Assembly: GCA_013398175.1 (NCBI GenBank)
Contig: VZRZ01007419.1
Location: 269,224 to 333,223, forward strand
DNA from: Climacteris rufus
Lineage: Eukaryota > Chordata > Aves > Passeriformes > Climacteridae
Direction: 5' to 3'
Length of the DNA stretch: 64,000 nucleotides
In this document: positions 13,691-26,696 of the stretch, piece by piece
Layout: every line of letters begins with the position of its first letter
Position numbering within the stretch: position 1 is the stretch's first letter
Position numbers and translations under genes: made by a program
Notes under the pieces: model-generated
Told to the model about the DNA's origin: nothing
Seen by the model: the letters and a program-made list of their open reading frames with translations, nothing else
Database searches by the model: none

Positions 13691-16600
13691 TCCTGATGTA
13701 TACCAGGAATCCTTGGGACAGCTGATCCCCACCTCGCTTCTCTCACCTTCCCATTTCAGCAGTCGATAAGGAACAAACTGTGTAGGAGCATGTAAACTTA
13801 AATATATACCATTACTAGTGATTACCAGGCTCTTTTTATTTGACAGCTTTCTTCATCAAGGGTCTAGGAATTCTGAAGAAGACTCAGCCCCATTATATTA
13901 CTGTGCTAATGTGCTTAAATTTGCATTAATAATCTGAAGCTAATGGTATGCTGGGCCAGCAACTTAATTTTACAAGATAAAGACTTGACTATTCCAAAAC
14001 ACTGAAGTTATTCACTGGATATGGAATGAATCTAATTCTCTTAGATCAGAATTTACATGATATTAAATATATTCTGACAGCACAGAGATAAAGAAGATTA
14101 GAAGAAAATAATGTGCAGAGCTGTACCAGTTGCATCCATCTTTGTATTACTTTGGGGAAGATTTTTTTTCCACTTAAACCTTGAGTTTAAAGACCCTCCC
14201 ACAAAATGCAAGTAAAAGGAGAGGGGTTCAAATCTAACAGTTCATGTTTGTTGCTATTAAAAAGACCCTGATATCACCACTCATAACAAATGGTTTGGAT
14301 GTATTATGCATCATCAAATAAGAATTCAGGCAGATTATATCAAAGAAACAGACATTAAATGAGTAGCTGGAATAATATTAATTAACAGACACTGGTTTAA
14401 AATTTTTTTATACAGTAGATCTCCACACAGCATAATCTTGACTTATTTATGTGAATAAAATACCATGCTATGATCCCCAAATTGTACAGCAAGTTCAGCC
14501 AAGTGCCCTTACAAACAGCAGAGATGTCAGACACCAGTGTAAATAGCATTGCCAAATCCCTGGGTTTCCTCTGTCTCTGGCTGGTTTTTGACCATGGGCT
14601 GTTATTGCACAGGCCAAGGACAGAGTGCTGGGATTTGTGCTTCTTCACAGCTACCCACAGCTTTCTGAACTGGAAAATTGCTGACTGGACAGCATCCAGC
14701 AGCCGCCCAGGGCTGTGCTAGAATGGCCAGAAACTGGACAAGGTAATCATTAATCTGTGTCCGTGCTGCTTGGGCAGCTATCAGGCTTGCTCATGACCTG
14801 CCTAGGGCATTGAAGGAGCAGGATTTCTGAGAGCTTCTGAGCTCAGTGTTGCTCCCTCACAGATCTGAACGAGCTAGCAGGGCTTATGCCAAGCACTCAG
14901 CCATCAGTAAAAGGCGCAGTAAAGAATCCTGAATAGAAGTGAATATATGAACAAAAGAAAAGAATTGGCAGAAGTCAATGTTTAGGCCTGATAATTTTGT
15001 TTCTTTGCCCCGGCTTCTTATAGACAATATTTTAACCCCTATTATGGTTTTGAATGCTTCTACTGTGTATGCTGTCAGTGTTATAAAGGTTTCTTTTATG
15101 TATTGCTGTCCCTTTTGTTCATGTTCCAGCCTACTATAGGGAACATCAAGTTTTCTTCCTAGTCTTTGGGCAAGAGAAAGCTGCAGATGCCTCAAATACA
15201 GTGTCCTCAGCCCTCCTACTAAGTACCCTGTTGTGCTTCTCTGTAGCATCCCAGGTAAGAGCACATCAAGGGATTTAGGCCAAGTGAAAAGGCAAAGAGA
15301 GCTGAAATCAATTTATTTTGGGGCTGGACCACTGTTGCCTCATGAACTTATACTGAAGCCTATATCACTAAACATGTACTAGCTTGCAATAGTATGTTGT
15401 ATCTGAGCAATTGATTAAATGGATTCCAAAGACAATCTGGAGATTCAAGCATTTTGGACTTGAAGCAATTGTATGTGTACAGCAGGAGTGGTAATTCCTT
15501 TTCTTAGGCACAACAGTTTAAAATAACTTTACACAAAATGAAGCACACAAACAGGAACACAATATTTTTTTCTTGTATGTATTAAATTATTTTTTAAAAG
15601 CAGTGGTATTAATAAATGATCACTGGAGACATTAATTGTCTCTAAATCTCTAGTTTCAGGAAGCTGTTCATCTGATCCTATAAAACATTAAGCATTACTT
15701 GTGATCTTTGATCACTATATTTTAATAAAACAGCTCAACCCTTCTTTCTTCTATCCTCCACTTCCATGCTCCTGGAGTTGTTTTTCTAGTTCACCTTTGC
15801 TTCTAGTATTACATAATTTATGTAAATAATTTACATCGTCCAGGTTCATGGAGTTTGTCTTCCAGTTTGACTTCCCCAGGAAATTACATTCCATATTAAA
15901 TAAGGAATAAATTCACTTCATTCAACAATCTCCACAAGGCAGAATATGTGAAAGTGCAGCCAAGCTAAAGAAGTCTTCCTGATCTTCTCTCTCCAAGTTA
16001 TGCTGTACCATACAGCCAAGTTGAAATGGCTGGGTCTCAGCACATGGGTTGTTGCCCGCACACAGACCCTCACAGTAAAGACTAGACTTTCCCTGGAAAA
16101 CTTGGGCTAAAACCTATATGTATTTGCTCATTAAATAAATGTGAGTTCAGACTCAAGTAACATCTTTACACAATCCTTTAACTAGTCAGGATAGATTTAA
16201 ATCAAATTTGATTAGATTAATTTAAAACTGTAATATCTGATTCCTGTTCCTGACTGTTCCCCTTGTGAAAAGGTATTTATGAACAAATCTGGCAGATTTT
16301 TTCTGTTCTGTCATTCAGAGATTAGGTTTTACTTTCAAGATTTATATATTGAGCTTTACTGGCAACAGGATACAGTTCCTTATACTACGAAAAAGTTCTC
16401 CTTACTGCACAAAATTTACTTTTTAAAAATGTTATTTTAGCTTTCCTGGTGTAGTGCATTATGAGTAAATTTATCTTTAAAAATATCATTTGAACTGATA
16501 CTATTATATCTATACCTTGTAAAAGTAGTATTTATAAAGTTATATTATATAAATCCAGTATAATGTAAGTAAACCCTGTAGGGTAGATTATTCTATTGGA

Positions 16601-19600
16601 AGTACTCAGAAACCTGGATTTGACATGCATGAAAAGATGAACACTTTTATTTTCAAAACTTATCTTACTGTTTCAGAACAAATAGCACATTACATCATAG
16701 TTAAGGCTTTTTGAGGTAAGGGCCATGAAAAACAATCTGCTTAAAACCAAACACAGTCCAAAACATACAGACAGCAGTAAATCTATGTAAGAAAATGTAC
16801 ATATACACACTATTCTGGCAATGACATGGGGTATTTTCAGACTGCTTTAACACATGAAAACCAGTAATTGGAAAATTTAATCATATAATTATGTATATTT
16901 AATCACTTTATGTAACAGAATGACAGAACTTTACTGAAACATTATTAGAGCTTTTCATTTTAAATTGCTTATTGAGTGGACTAACTTTGACCTTTAGCCA
17001 AAGATAAAATTATCCATAAAAGCAAAAGAATAAGATCTTCAGGTACTGCAATTTGTGATAGCTACTACAAGGTCAGCAGAGCTTTGAAAGTTTATCACTC
17101 CTGTCTACTCAATTAATTCAAGACATCTGTTTGGATTCTAGATGTGCCAAGAGACCTAGTGTAAATGAAGTAATAACTTTACAGATATAATATTTTTTAT
17201 TCTTTTTCTAAACACTGAAGTTACTCCTGAGTTTTGTATTATAAACACATTATCTGTTGTTCTTAAATTCTGTCTATATGGTAAACTAATAAGCTAAACT
17301 TTTTAATGTATTATATCTTGCATATATCCCTTGACTAAAAAGAACATACAGAAAGATGCAAAAAGTTTTTACTTTATATTTTCACACATCCTACTGGAAT
17401 GACCAATAGATCGTTTTATTTCTGGTGGTTTTCTCTCAGGACTTGCTTTTGTGAAGGTTCAATATCACTTAGTAAATGCAGTTAGTAAAAGTAATAGTGC
17501 TAAGGAACTATAGGTATTATTAGCCATAAGAGGTCATTATGTTGGTGATCCTGTCTGTTCAACATGCACATTAATCCTTTGGGATTTACAGCTGAGTACA
17601 GAAGACCACTTCTTCATTGATCAGCAAATTTAAAAGCACATAACACACAAACATGAGAAATGTGCTCTGTGTCTCCTCAGTGGAGGTGCATCCAATTTGA
17701 TTTAGTCTTGCTACCCAGAGAATGAATTAACTTAACATGTTCTTTTGTGCACAATTTTGCTGTGAATTTCAGTCTTTGTGACGATACCAGGTATCTCTAA
17801 AGACTAGTTTTCTCAATTTATTCACACTGTACACATAAAATAGCCACAGCACAGTTTTCACTAAATGATCTAAATTCCATGCCTAATCTATAGTATTAAG
17901 ACCTGTTCCATTCTATGTAATCTCCAAACTCTGCAGTTTATATTGTAAGTCCCAATGATGGTCCCAGTGCAAATCCAGATGATTTCCCTGAAGGACTGGG
18001 ACAGGACAGCCAAAGATTCCCCATTCCTGCCTTTCATAGTTTACAAGAAACAATTTATTAGGTAAAGCTATAGGTGCCATTTTGTTTATAAGTTTTCATA
18101 AAATGAAGATAAGTCTGCATATTCCATTTTTTCTTCAAGATTATAGTTCTTTAATCATATCTGTGTTTCTAATGAGGCATGTTTCAATAAAAAAACTAAA
18201 AACCATGTTCAGTGTATGGAATTAGAGAGTTAATTTCATTTTTCCATTTTCTATTGATTGTTATTTTATATATGGAAAACTTGTCAAAATGGCTACCTAT
18301 AAATGCCTAGTTAAGGAGATGATACTTGCTTATACAGTCCACTTTCCCATGGTATCTATATTTAGTCCTATGAAGTCTTTTATCAATACTAACCGAAATT
18401 AATCAGTTTAAAAATGAACAGCTATGTCACACTGGAGACCATAATGAATTTCACAGCTAAGCACCATTTCTGTATTTCAAAGAAAGGTCAAAACTACATA
18501 GTGTATTCTCAACCAGACTGCAATCTCATTTATATATAATGAGTCTCAAAAGGTTATGACTTTACATTCATTATGGTGTCATTACAATCTCTATATTCTT
18601 CCTCTATACCTACACATTCTCCTAATGGAGTCACTATACATTTATTAGTTAGAAAATAATTTAGATTCCTATTGCATTTAACAAATAATATAAGCTGTAG
18701 GTGTTAAGAAATCAGTCTTTTTCCTCTCAGTTACATTTGTCTGTAGTGTATGAGCAGTATGCACAGGCACACTGTTCACATTAGAGGAAAGCATTTCTAG
18801 ATTTAGAAACCATCAACAGGAAATTCTGAGATGAGGGTGTACCTTTATGCTGCTATTCATTTATCACCTTTGTCACCGATATAATATTCAAAGGCAAATT
18901 CACATTTATTTCTAGTTCTAAACAGAACTTCTGTCATGGTTCAGACACAAGCTGTACTTTTAATGTCTTTACCTTTCAAATTTCCTGCTCCAGGAAAACT
19001 TACACTCTGTGATCCAGCTGAAATTTGTAATTTGTGAGGCACCCTGGAATTGCTGCAGTGTTGTACTATCAGAGACTTCTTATTGCAGCCTCCTCTGAGT
19101 GCCAAGATAGGCTGCATTGTCCAGCCCGTACCTCAGCTACATCTTCCATGTTACCTGCAGCTCACAACAGACCGGCCTTGTAGGCTGCTCTAGGATGTTT
19201 TCCCTGTGTCTGAGTGAATCCTGCATTACCATTCAAAATCTGTACAATTAGGATAGCTCTTTTCACATATACTAATTTTCACCCTGCTAATTCAAATACC
19301 TGCACGTTGGCCGCTCAGGCCTTAAGTGGATGTTTACTAAAATGAATGTTAGTTTCCAATTTTTCTACTTGCCCTGTTAATATCATAAAGTTACAGAACA
19401 GTTGCGACCTTGAGCTACTGAATACTTTTTCAGATTACCTTTCCTAACCCTCTTTTTTTACTTTAGCTCTTCATCATCAGAGTAATATAAAAAAGATAAA
19501 TCAATGTAAATATATTTTAGTTGCATCATATACTGCATTATATAGCTGTATCTTAGTAGAAAAAAAAAGAATAAACCCTGTATTTTAAGGACATTTCTAT

Positions 19601-22600
19601 ATTCACAGACAATTGTGAAGAAAGATTAAAAGCTATTATGTTATTCACTTCTGTGAAGTATTTGCACAGCCCTATTAAATGTCTACAAAAATATTTCTTG
19701 TTTTGTACTTAGCAATTTCACATAACGAATATTGGAGGTGAGGGACAGAGAAGAAGAAAATCTGGCAAGCAAAATGTCCTTTGAAAAATACAGGGAAATG
19801 AAATGTAGACTTGTTTCGGTACTACTAAAACACACACTAACTTTAGGGAACATACAGTTATTTTTTTCCCTGATTCCTAGTGGAAATCACAGTCCTGAAA
19901 TAGGTATCAAGTTTTTTCTGTGGTATCCACAGGGATTGCAAGATGCTTAAGAATGACTGCTACAGCACCTAGTACTATAAGCTACTAAGTCCATCGTATC
20001 CTAGGCATGATGATACTTAATTCTAGGCTGAGGAAAAATGCCTATTTCCACTGAGGATTCAGTGAGTTGAGTATTTGCCTCCGAGCTGAATCTAACACAG
20101 ATATTGTACTCAAAAAACAGCTGAGAAACTTTGTATCAATTAATCCAGTGATCAGAGCTGTTACGGAGGAGTTAAAAAAACAGGTCCAAATTTAGGATTT
20201 AGCTCCCTACCTAATCTTGAGGAGGCTTGAAATTTGTATTTTGTGTCTGCCAGCATATCAGATTCTTACCAGTGCATGGTAGTGTCAGTATTCCAAAACG
20301 GAACTCTGGAAGCAGGTGGACTTCCCATTAACAGCAAAATATCAACTGCAGCCAGAAGTAGAGATTGGTTGAATCTCCCAAGCTTCAGGGTAGTTAGTAT
20401 TCACAGCTTCCTTCTGCAGAACACCCAAGCACTAAGGATTTTATTGGTAAGACAGTAGGGGATAGAAACATTTTAGATGTCAGCCTGGCGGGGACCCTGG
20501 TGAATGCAGCCCCTCTCTAGCGCTGAGGCTGGGATACACACCCACAACAGGTGCACTTCAGTGCCATCAGCAGCAACTTAGCTCAGGCGCTCTCCAGCAG
20601 CCTCCTCTGGCATCGCAAAGCCACCGTGTATCAAACTGCCTCGGGGATGCATATTGAAGCAATTCACAACCAGAGATGACTTTGTACTTAAACAAACCTG
20701 ACACGTGGTTTACATGCACTGACCTGGTCATGAAATTGTAGCCTGAACTGGTACCATTTTTGGTGTTTCCTGTGAAGTGTCTCTAAACATGAAAATCCAC
20801 TGAACTTTGATATCTTAAAGGAACAGAAACATCTGGCTTTGGAATAGAGACAAGTGCAGTGGTTAAAGTAAGACTCGGTGTAAAAATAGAGACTTTGAAT
20901 AATTTCGCTTGAGAGGTAAACGTACAGTAATTGCTAGTAAAAAGAAGCTGAGGAAGGTTTATAATTATAAAGACAGAGCTTAACAGGTGAACTGTTTTGG
21001 ATTTTGGTCTTGTTTCACAGCTAGCACCATGGAGTTTATCCATATGGGAAATACAGTGCAGTCTATTTTTTGGATAAAAGATGTGGAATGTGGACTAATA
21101 GTAAAGCTGCCGGTGTTATTTCTGCAGGTGAATCTTGAGGCTTCAGGCTTTCTACAGTGACGTTTGCACATTTGTTTTTCATTCCACAGACAAAACAAGG
21201 CTGTGCTAAATAAAATAAGATATAATTACATGAAAAATTAAGATCTGTCAGGACACTCTGACATACACATGCTATAAAATGTGGATATTATAATAAAATT
21301 ACCACCTCACTAAAAGAAACCTCCACGGATTCTGAGCATGAGTTCCTATTTTACTGGCAAAGATTCTTTCAGCATTCTCACTACTTTTAAATCTCATGTT
21401 TATTACAAAACATGTAGTCGCTGGGTTAATATAAGGGATTACAGTAATCAGTTATATTTAAATGGCATGTTAGTTTTCTAAGTAGCAGTTTATCATGAAT
21501 TACTTCTAGAAAATGTAATTTAAATGAGTAATCTCTTTCTCTTACATCAAAATGAAATTCAGACTGATTCAATTTTTGCCTTTTATATTTTTACTACTTT
21601 CATGAAGAAAACCTTAGATCCCTACAACTCAGTATAAAAAAACAGTATTTATCAAAATCTTCACGTACATTATCAAATACTTGAGTGTTATCAAAATGTC
21701 AAAAAAAATAGTAGAGTTTTATGTCCTGTATCTCTCCCAAGATTAATGACATGGACAAATATTTCAGACTTTAGACTGGCCAGTAGAAGTTGGTTGGAAC
21801 TATTAACTCTTCTAGCTGAGGTTATCCCTTCCTTCATGCCCTCACTGAACTGTTCTTTTCCAAAATACTCCAGCTTATTTCTTAATAATACTCTGTTGTA
21901 TTTATGAGTAAAATCATAACACACCGCTGCCAGTAACAATTATTTTTCAGATGAACGAAGTTAAAATTAGACATCTGGGTAACTACCCTGATTTTTGTTT
22001 CATTATCTTGAAATCCGTGTATTCGAATTCTCAAACTGGTTTTCTTTTTTCAAGCAACTAAATTCATACCGCACTACATAACTTCTCACCTGCCTTCCTT
22101 GCTGCAGAACAAGCAATTTTTCAGAGTTAGCAAGAGTCTTGCACCTAACTGGCATATATGGTGCTAAATTATGTCTGGAAAGCCAATGCTGTCTCCGTTA
22201 AAAAACAGGAAAAACATCTTCACAGCTACTACATCCATCAGGTTTTTTTATCTATTTCAAATTATTCACTTTTAACTAAGTAAATTTGCATCCTGATGTG
22301 AATGTGTATCATCTCACTTTCACTGTATCGCTCTACATTTTATACAGCATTTGACAAAATCCCTGCTATGTGTATCGTAGGGTTCCTCTTCCTCAAGCCA
22401 ATCTGCCAGCCAATTCTAACTTTCCTCTGTCATCCTAAACAGCTTTATGTGCTAGTGCAAATGAAGTGAAAGAAACTGCTGTTCTTCATTGGAGTCCTGA
22501 GAAATCTCTACATAGTTAGGAACCTTACATTTTTAGGTTCTCTTTTAGAATAAAGGAATGACCCAAAAGTTGCTGTCAACAGTGTAAAGGCAGACCCTAA

Positions 22601-24375
22601 AAGAATCCACAGGAAGGCCTCTGAAGAGAGAGAGTGAGTCTGGGTCATGTACAGAATTAGACAAGGTAAAGGGCAGGGGATATTTGGGTTCCAAGAATCA
22701 CTCTCACATGAAAACAACATAATTACAGGGACAAATTTCTTAAAAGCCCAAACTCAGCAAAATCTGAAAGTCTAGAGTAGATGCAAAAACTACTAAGGTA
22801 TTTTTGGAGTCTAAGACATATTATGAGTTTTAATGGTAGGTGTAGCAATGGGATGGTGTTGAAAATTTTCAACTGTAAGCACAGCAAGCTAGAATTACTT
22901 TTTCTTCTGGTAAAGGCTGGTGAATGTCAGCTTGAGTCTTCTGAAATTCTGTCCAATGCTATTTCCTTTCTAAAAGTAACTTTTTCTACAAATAATTTAT
23001 TTTAGATTATCATATCTAAATAGGAAGAAACTACTTGCTTTACTTGTGATATTACACAATGCTGTAGCATTTGCCATATGCAAGAAGAAAATGTGAAACT
23101 TCCGTCAATACCTTCTTTGTGACTGATTCTCTAGTATTTTTGTTTCTTACTGTGAGACACGGGAGTATGAAAAATTAAATCTTGCTTTTAATGAAGTGCT
23201 ATTTGATGTTAAATGCTGTCATATTGTTGCTGTATCACTCACAGTAATATTTTAATATTTGATTAACTAAACTAGGTAAATGAGGAACGTAATTACAATG
23301 CTATTCTCAACACGTAAAATAATATAAGAGAAGAGTCGAGCAATGGATCAGTTCACATACTTCACAGGAAACATGAACAAAACCAGCATTACTGTCTCCC
23401 ACTTGAATACTAAGTCAGTTGATTTCAAAATGAAACCCTGAATACTTGTTGAAGTACAGTACTGCTTTCTTTTTTGCGGCAATGTAGATTGTTAGTGTAT
23501 TTAAACCAAGCTAAAGTGAGACGGTATTTCACCCAATTCAAATGACATAGACCTGAAATTCTCACCTTTGTCTCTACTGAGACTTCCTTTTTCTGCTTGA
23601 GAGGTCTTGTCTCTCCAGTCAAGCAAAGAAATCCAGTCTCCTTTGGAATATGGAAAGTATGTAATCACCCTAATGCCCTGACACTCGCTTACCACTCCAC
23701 TGAGCATTATGACTCTTTGGACTCAAATCCTTTGAGACACGATGGGGGTTTTTTGGTTCTTTCCAGTTAGCCAGTTAGACCCTCGAGTATATTAAAACAG
23801 TTGAGTGCACATCCACCAACTAGAGCAAGATCAGGTCTTTGGAAGACCTCTTCTCTCGGCCTGACTTACAGCTGTTCAAGAATTCAGTTTTGCTGATCAT
23901 TAGGTAGTCATAAAATCCATGGTAAACAGAATTGTTACACTTAGTGCGAAACAGAGGACATAGAAGTGTAAGTGATTTTTTTCACTTCCCTGTCACTTTA
24001 CCTGACGAAATAATTCTGATGACCAGGAGTTGGCAATGTTACACCCAGCAGGCACTCTCAGAGCTACATACTATCTTGGAAAGACATGTAGAAAAGTGAT
24101 TTGCCCACCATAGGCGCCCACTCTTTGTTTTAAAATAAAATAACATGTAATAGACTAATTCTTTTAAATTGATGTTATTTTCTTAGTTTGCAGAAATCAT
24201 GGTCTCTTCCAAGCTTCTAAAAAACCCTAAAGCTGCCAGCATACATACACAGCTACTGCTGATTTGTTATCTAGGCATTGTCTTAAAACATAGACCCTGA
24301 AATGGGAATTAGTCTCAGGCAGCAACTCAGCATTACAAAAGGGCACCAGTTAATAGAAATAGGAATATCTGATTT
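13691..24375. other. AT-rich non-coding sequence, no gene recognised
   Basis: No gene or interspersed repeat was recognised. A 126-codon minus-strand frame at 14884-15264 has no domain I know and is of a length expected by chance. The interval 15500-19700 is especially AT-rich and lacks any long frame. A GC-richer block at 20480-20640 is described separately. Confidence 0.55.
20480..20640. other. Short GC-richer block with several CpGs
   Basis: Within strongly AT-rich surroundings this stretch of about 160 bases is rich in G and C and holds about six CpG dinucleotides, including GGCGGG, AGCGCT and GGCGCT. It has no recognisable coding frame. It could be a small regulatory element or a remnant of an unidentified repeat. 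No decisive motif is visible. Confidence 0.3.
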
Positions 24376-24438
24376 TTTAATATATATGTATATATAAAAT
24401 TATAATTATAGTTTTATATAAATATATATATATATATG
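24376..24438. repeat. TA-rich microsatellite, left of CR1
   Basis: Imperfect (TA)n-type sequence interrupted by AAAATTATAATTATAG. It lies immediately upstream of the plus-strand CR1 fragment. A second TA-rich tract lies immediately downstream of that fragment. Confidence 0.85.
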
Positions 24439-24479
24439 TCTCCACACATCCATACAAAATACATTACATGTATTTGCAA

Positions 24480-24890
24480 GTCTTACAAGAAGTGGCTGAG
24501 GGAGCTGGGGCTGTTTAGCCTGGAGGAGAGGAGGCTCAGGAGGGACCTTATCACTCTCTACAATTACATGAAAGGGTGTTGTAGCCAGATGGGGGTTGGT
24601 CTCTTCTCCCAAGTAACCTGACAGGACAATAGGAAATGGCTTCAGGTTGCACCATGGGAGGTTCAGGTTGGATATTGGGACAAATTTTTTCATGGAAAAG
24701 GTTATCAAGCAATGAAACAGGCTGCCCATGGAAGTGGTTGAGTCACCATCCCCAGAGGTATTTAAAAGACATGTAGAGGTGGCTCTTAAAGACGTGGTTT
24801 AGTGGTTTAGAACATGGCAGTGTTAGGTTAATGGTTGGACTTGATGACCTTAAAGATCTTTTCCAACCTACATGTTCCTGTGATTCTATA
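24480..24890 (+). mobile_element. CR1 LINE fragment, 3' end, 5'-truncated
   Basis: This is a sense-orientation CR1 3' end. The frame read through 24480-24621 gives KKWLRELGLFSLEERRLRRDL, then ITLYNYMKG and GLFSQVT, the CR1 ORF2 C-terminal region. The rest is the CR1 3' untranslated part with its usual landmarks: a GGACTTGATGACCTTAAAG-type block near 24837, then TTCCAACCTA, and a terminal TGATTCTATA at 24881-24890. Only about 410 bases of the several-kilobase element are present, so it is dead on arrival. Substitutions in both coding and untranslated parts indicate a fairly old insertion. Confidence 0.95.
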
Positions 24891-24897
24891 TAGTTAC

Positions 24898-24935
24898 AAA
24901 TATATCTATATCTGTGTATACATATATATATAAAA
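24898..24935. repeat. TA-rich microsatellite, right of CR1
   Basis: An ATATATCTATATCTGTG-like run followed by CATATATATATAAAA directly after the CR1 terminus. Together with the tract at 24376-24438 it suggests that the CR1 copy sits inside a formerly continuous TA-rich tract. Confidence 0.8.
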
Positions 24936-25955
24936 TGCTTGTTACAGAGGGAGAAGTATGTCACAAAAAAGAGATATTAAAGAAAGCAAGAGGTTTTACT
25001 CTCTCCTCCTTACTTCTCATGCAGTTCACAGAGGGTGCCACATTTCATTTCACTCTAAAACTTGCTCAGGCTTTGGTCTAAAAAGATTTTGAATATTAAA
25101 TCTGTGTCCTGTACTCTTTGGGTCATCCAGGAGTGATCTGGGATTTTCAGACATGTTATCTGTGGAATAACTAAGGAATACTGAGCGCTGTATATTAAGT
25201 CAATATTAATGTCAAAATAAGAAAAAAGAAAATAAACAAAAGAAAAAGCTACCTTGAGAAACAAACTGTGTACCTATGTAAACTGTGTACCATAAAAATT
25301 GTGTATCTATGTAAAATTTCTATTCACTCATACATTGCATTAAGGGATGAAAGAGAAAAAGAATCACATTTTTTTCTGTTCAAAATTACAGCGAAGTTAT
25401 CCATATAAGGACGTTTCTAAAGAGTGAAAGGATATACATAATGTAGCTTCTTTCATACTTCAGTAATCAAATAATTCCAAGGCACCTGAGCTCCTCATAT
25501 ACTACTCTCAGCTGTTGGTGTGTTAAGATAGCCTTATTGTCACCATCATATTTTGAATTAATTAACAACTTAATTTCAGGCAACTGAAATTTTTAAAGAA
25601 ACACAAAGTAAAAGGTGAAAATCTTCCTTCTTATAAGGATGTGAGAATGTTCATTTGTCTTCTCAGAGGTTTTACTGCCTTTTCCACAGCTTGACCTTAC
25701 ATTGCTCTTTTCCTCACAAATTTCTCACTTAGAAATTATAAAACATAGCCATATTGGTAACATTACCGCAAGGATTAATTTATATTTACTTAATTTGCAT
25801 GTAACAGACTATATATGAATATGTAGTTACACCACTTATTTAATTGAATAATGAATTATTTATTCATTCACAAGCACAACATGCTGTGAATCATGGCTGG
25901 ACCTCTTTTTTGCAGTGTATGAGCACAGTATTTTTTAGTTCTTCAAAATGTCCTA
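24936..25955. other. AT-rich non-coding sequence, nothing recognised
   Basis: No gene or repeat was identified. An imperfect local duplication around AAACTGTGTACC is present at about 25263-25318. Confidence 0.6.
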
Positions 25956-25980
25956 TTTTTTTTTTTTGGGGGGGGGTGGG
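25956..25980. repeat. T12-G9 homopolymer junction at CR1 3' end
   Basis: Twelve T residues (25956-25967) are followed by nine G (25968-25976), one T and three more G (25978-25980). The tract abuts the 3' terminus of the minus-strand CR1 fragment. On the element strand it therefore reads as a C-rich run followed by A12 just after the CR1 end. Length in such homopolymers is often unreliable in assemblies. Confidence 0.8.
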
Positions 25981-26696
25981 TTAAGGTTGGAAGGGACTAC
26001 TGGAGGTCACCTAGTCCAACCTGCCTTCTCAAGCAGGGTCCCTTAGAGCACGTTACTAGGATTGTGTCCAGATGGCTTTTGAATATCTCCAGTGAGGGAG
26101 ACTCCACAACCCCTCTGGGCAACCTGTTCCATTGCACAGTCACCCTCACAGGAAAGTTCTTCCTCATGTTCAGATGCAACTCCCTGTGCATCAGTTTCTG
26201 GTTTTGCCTCTTGTCCTATTGATGGGCAGTGCCGAGCCTGGATCCCTCCTCCTGCCACTCACCCTTCAGACACTTACAGACATTGATGAGGTCCCCTCTC
26301 AGTCTTCTCTGGGCTGAGCAGGCCCAGCTCCCTCAGCCTTTCCTCGTGAGTGAGGTGCTCCAGACCCCTACTCACCTTTGTAGCCCTTTGCTGGATCTGC
26401 TACAGGAGCAGCATGTCCCTTGTGTCCTGAGGAGCCCAGAACTGGACACAACACTCCAGATGTGTCTCACCAGCACTGAGGAGACCTGCTGGCAATGCTC
26501 TTCCTAATGCACCCCAGGAAACCATTGGCTTCTTAGCCACAAGGACACACTGCTGGCTCAGGAACAGCTTTTTGTCAGCCAGGATCCCCAGGTGGTTCTC
26601 CACAGAGCTGCTTCCCAGCAGGTAAGCCCCCAGCCTATGCTGGTGCATGGGGTTATTCTTCCCCAGATGCAGGACCCTGTTACAACTTACAAACAC
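25981..26696 (-). mobile_element. CR1 LINE fragment, 3' end with RT C-terminus
   Basis: This is a reverse-oriented CR1 fragment of about 715 bases. It has a 3' untranslated type different from the copy at 5463, with a left edge of the GGTTGGAAGGGAC type. Reading the minus strand from 26696 gives VLHLGKNNP, then HRLGAYLLGSS, LGILADKKLFLSQQC and LECCVQFWAPQDTRDMLLL. These are C-terminal blocks of CR1 ORF2 downstream of the catalytic YxDD region, which is not included. A downstream minus-strand frame (25997-26191) holds VQWNRLPRGVVESPSLEIFKS split over the usual CR1 C-terminal signature. Compared with the family as I remember it, around 26490-26500 there appears to be a small internal deletion of roughly 20-25 bases. 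The copy is truncated and frame-broken. Confidence 0.93.

Noticed and set aside
14884..15264. 126-codon minus-strand open frame
   Set aside because: No recognisable retroviral, LINE or cellular domain, and a length compatible with chance.
24406..24729. 107-codon minus-strand open frame
   Set aside because: It is antisense to the plus-strand CR1 fragment and runs into TA microsatellite.
26043..26507. Several overlapping open frames on both strands
   Set aside because: They are shadows of the reverse-oriented CR1 copy, which gives unusually open frames because of its GC content.
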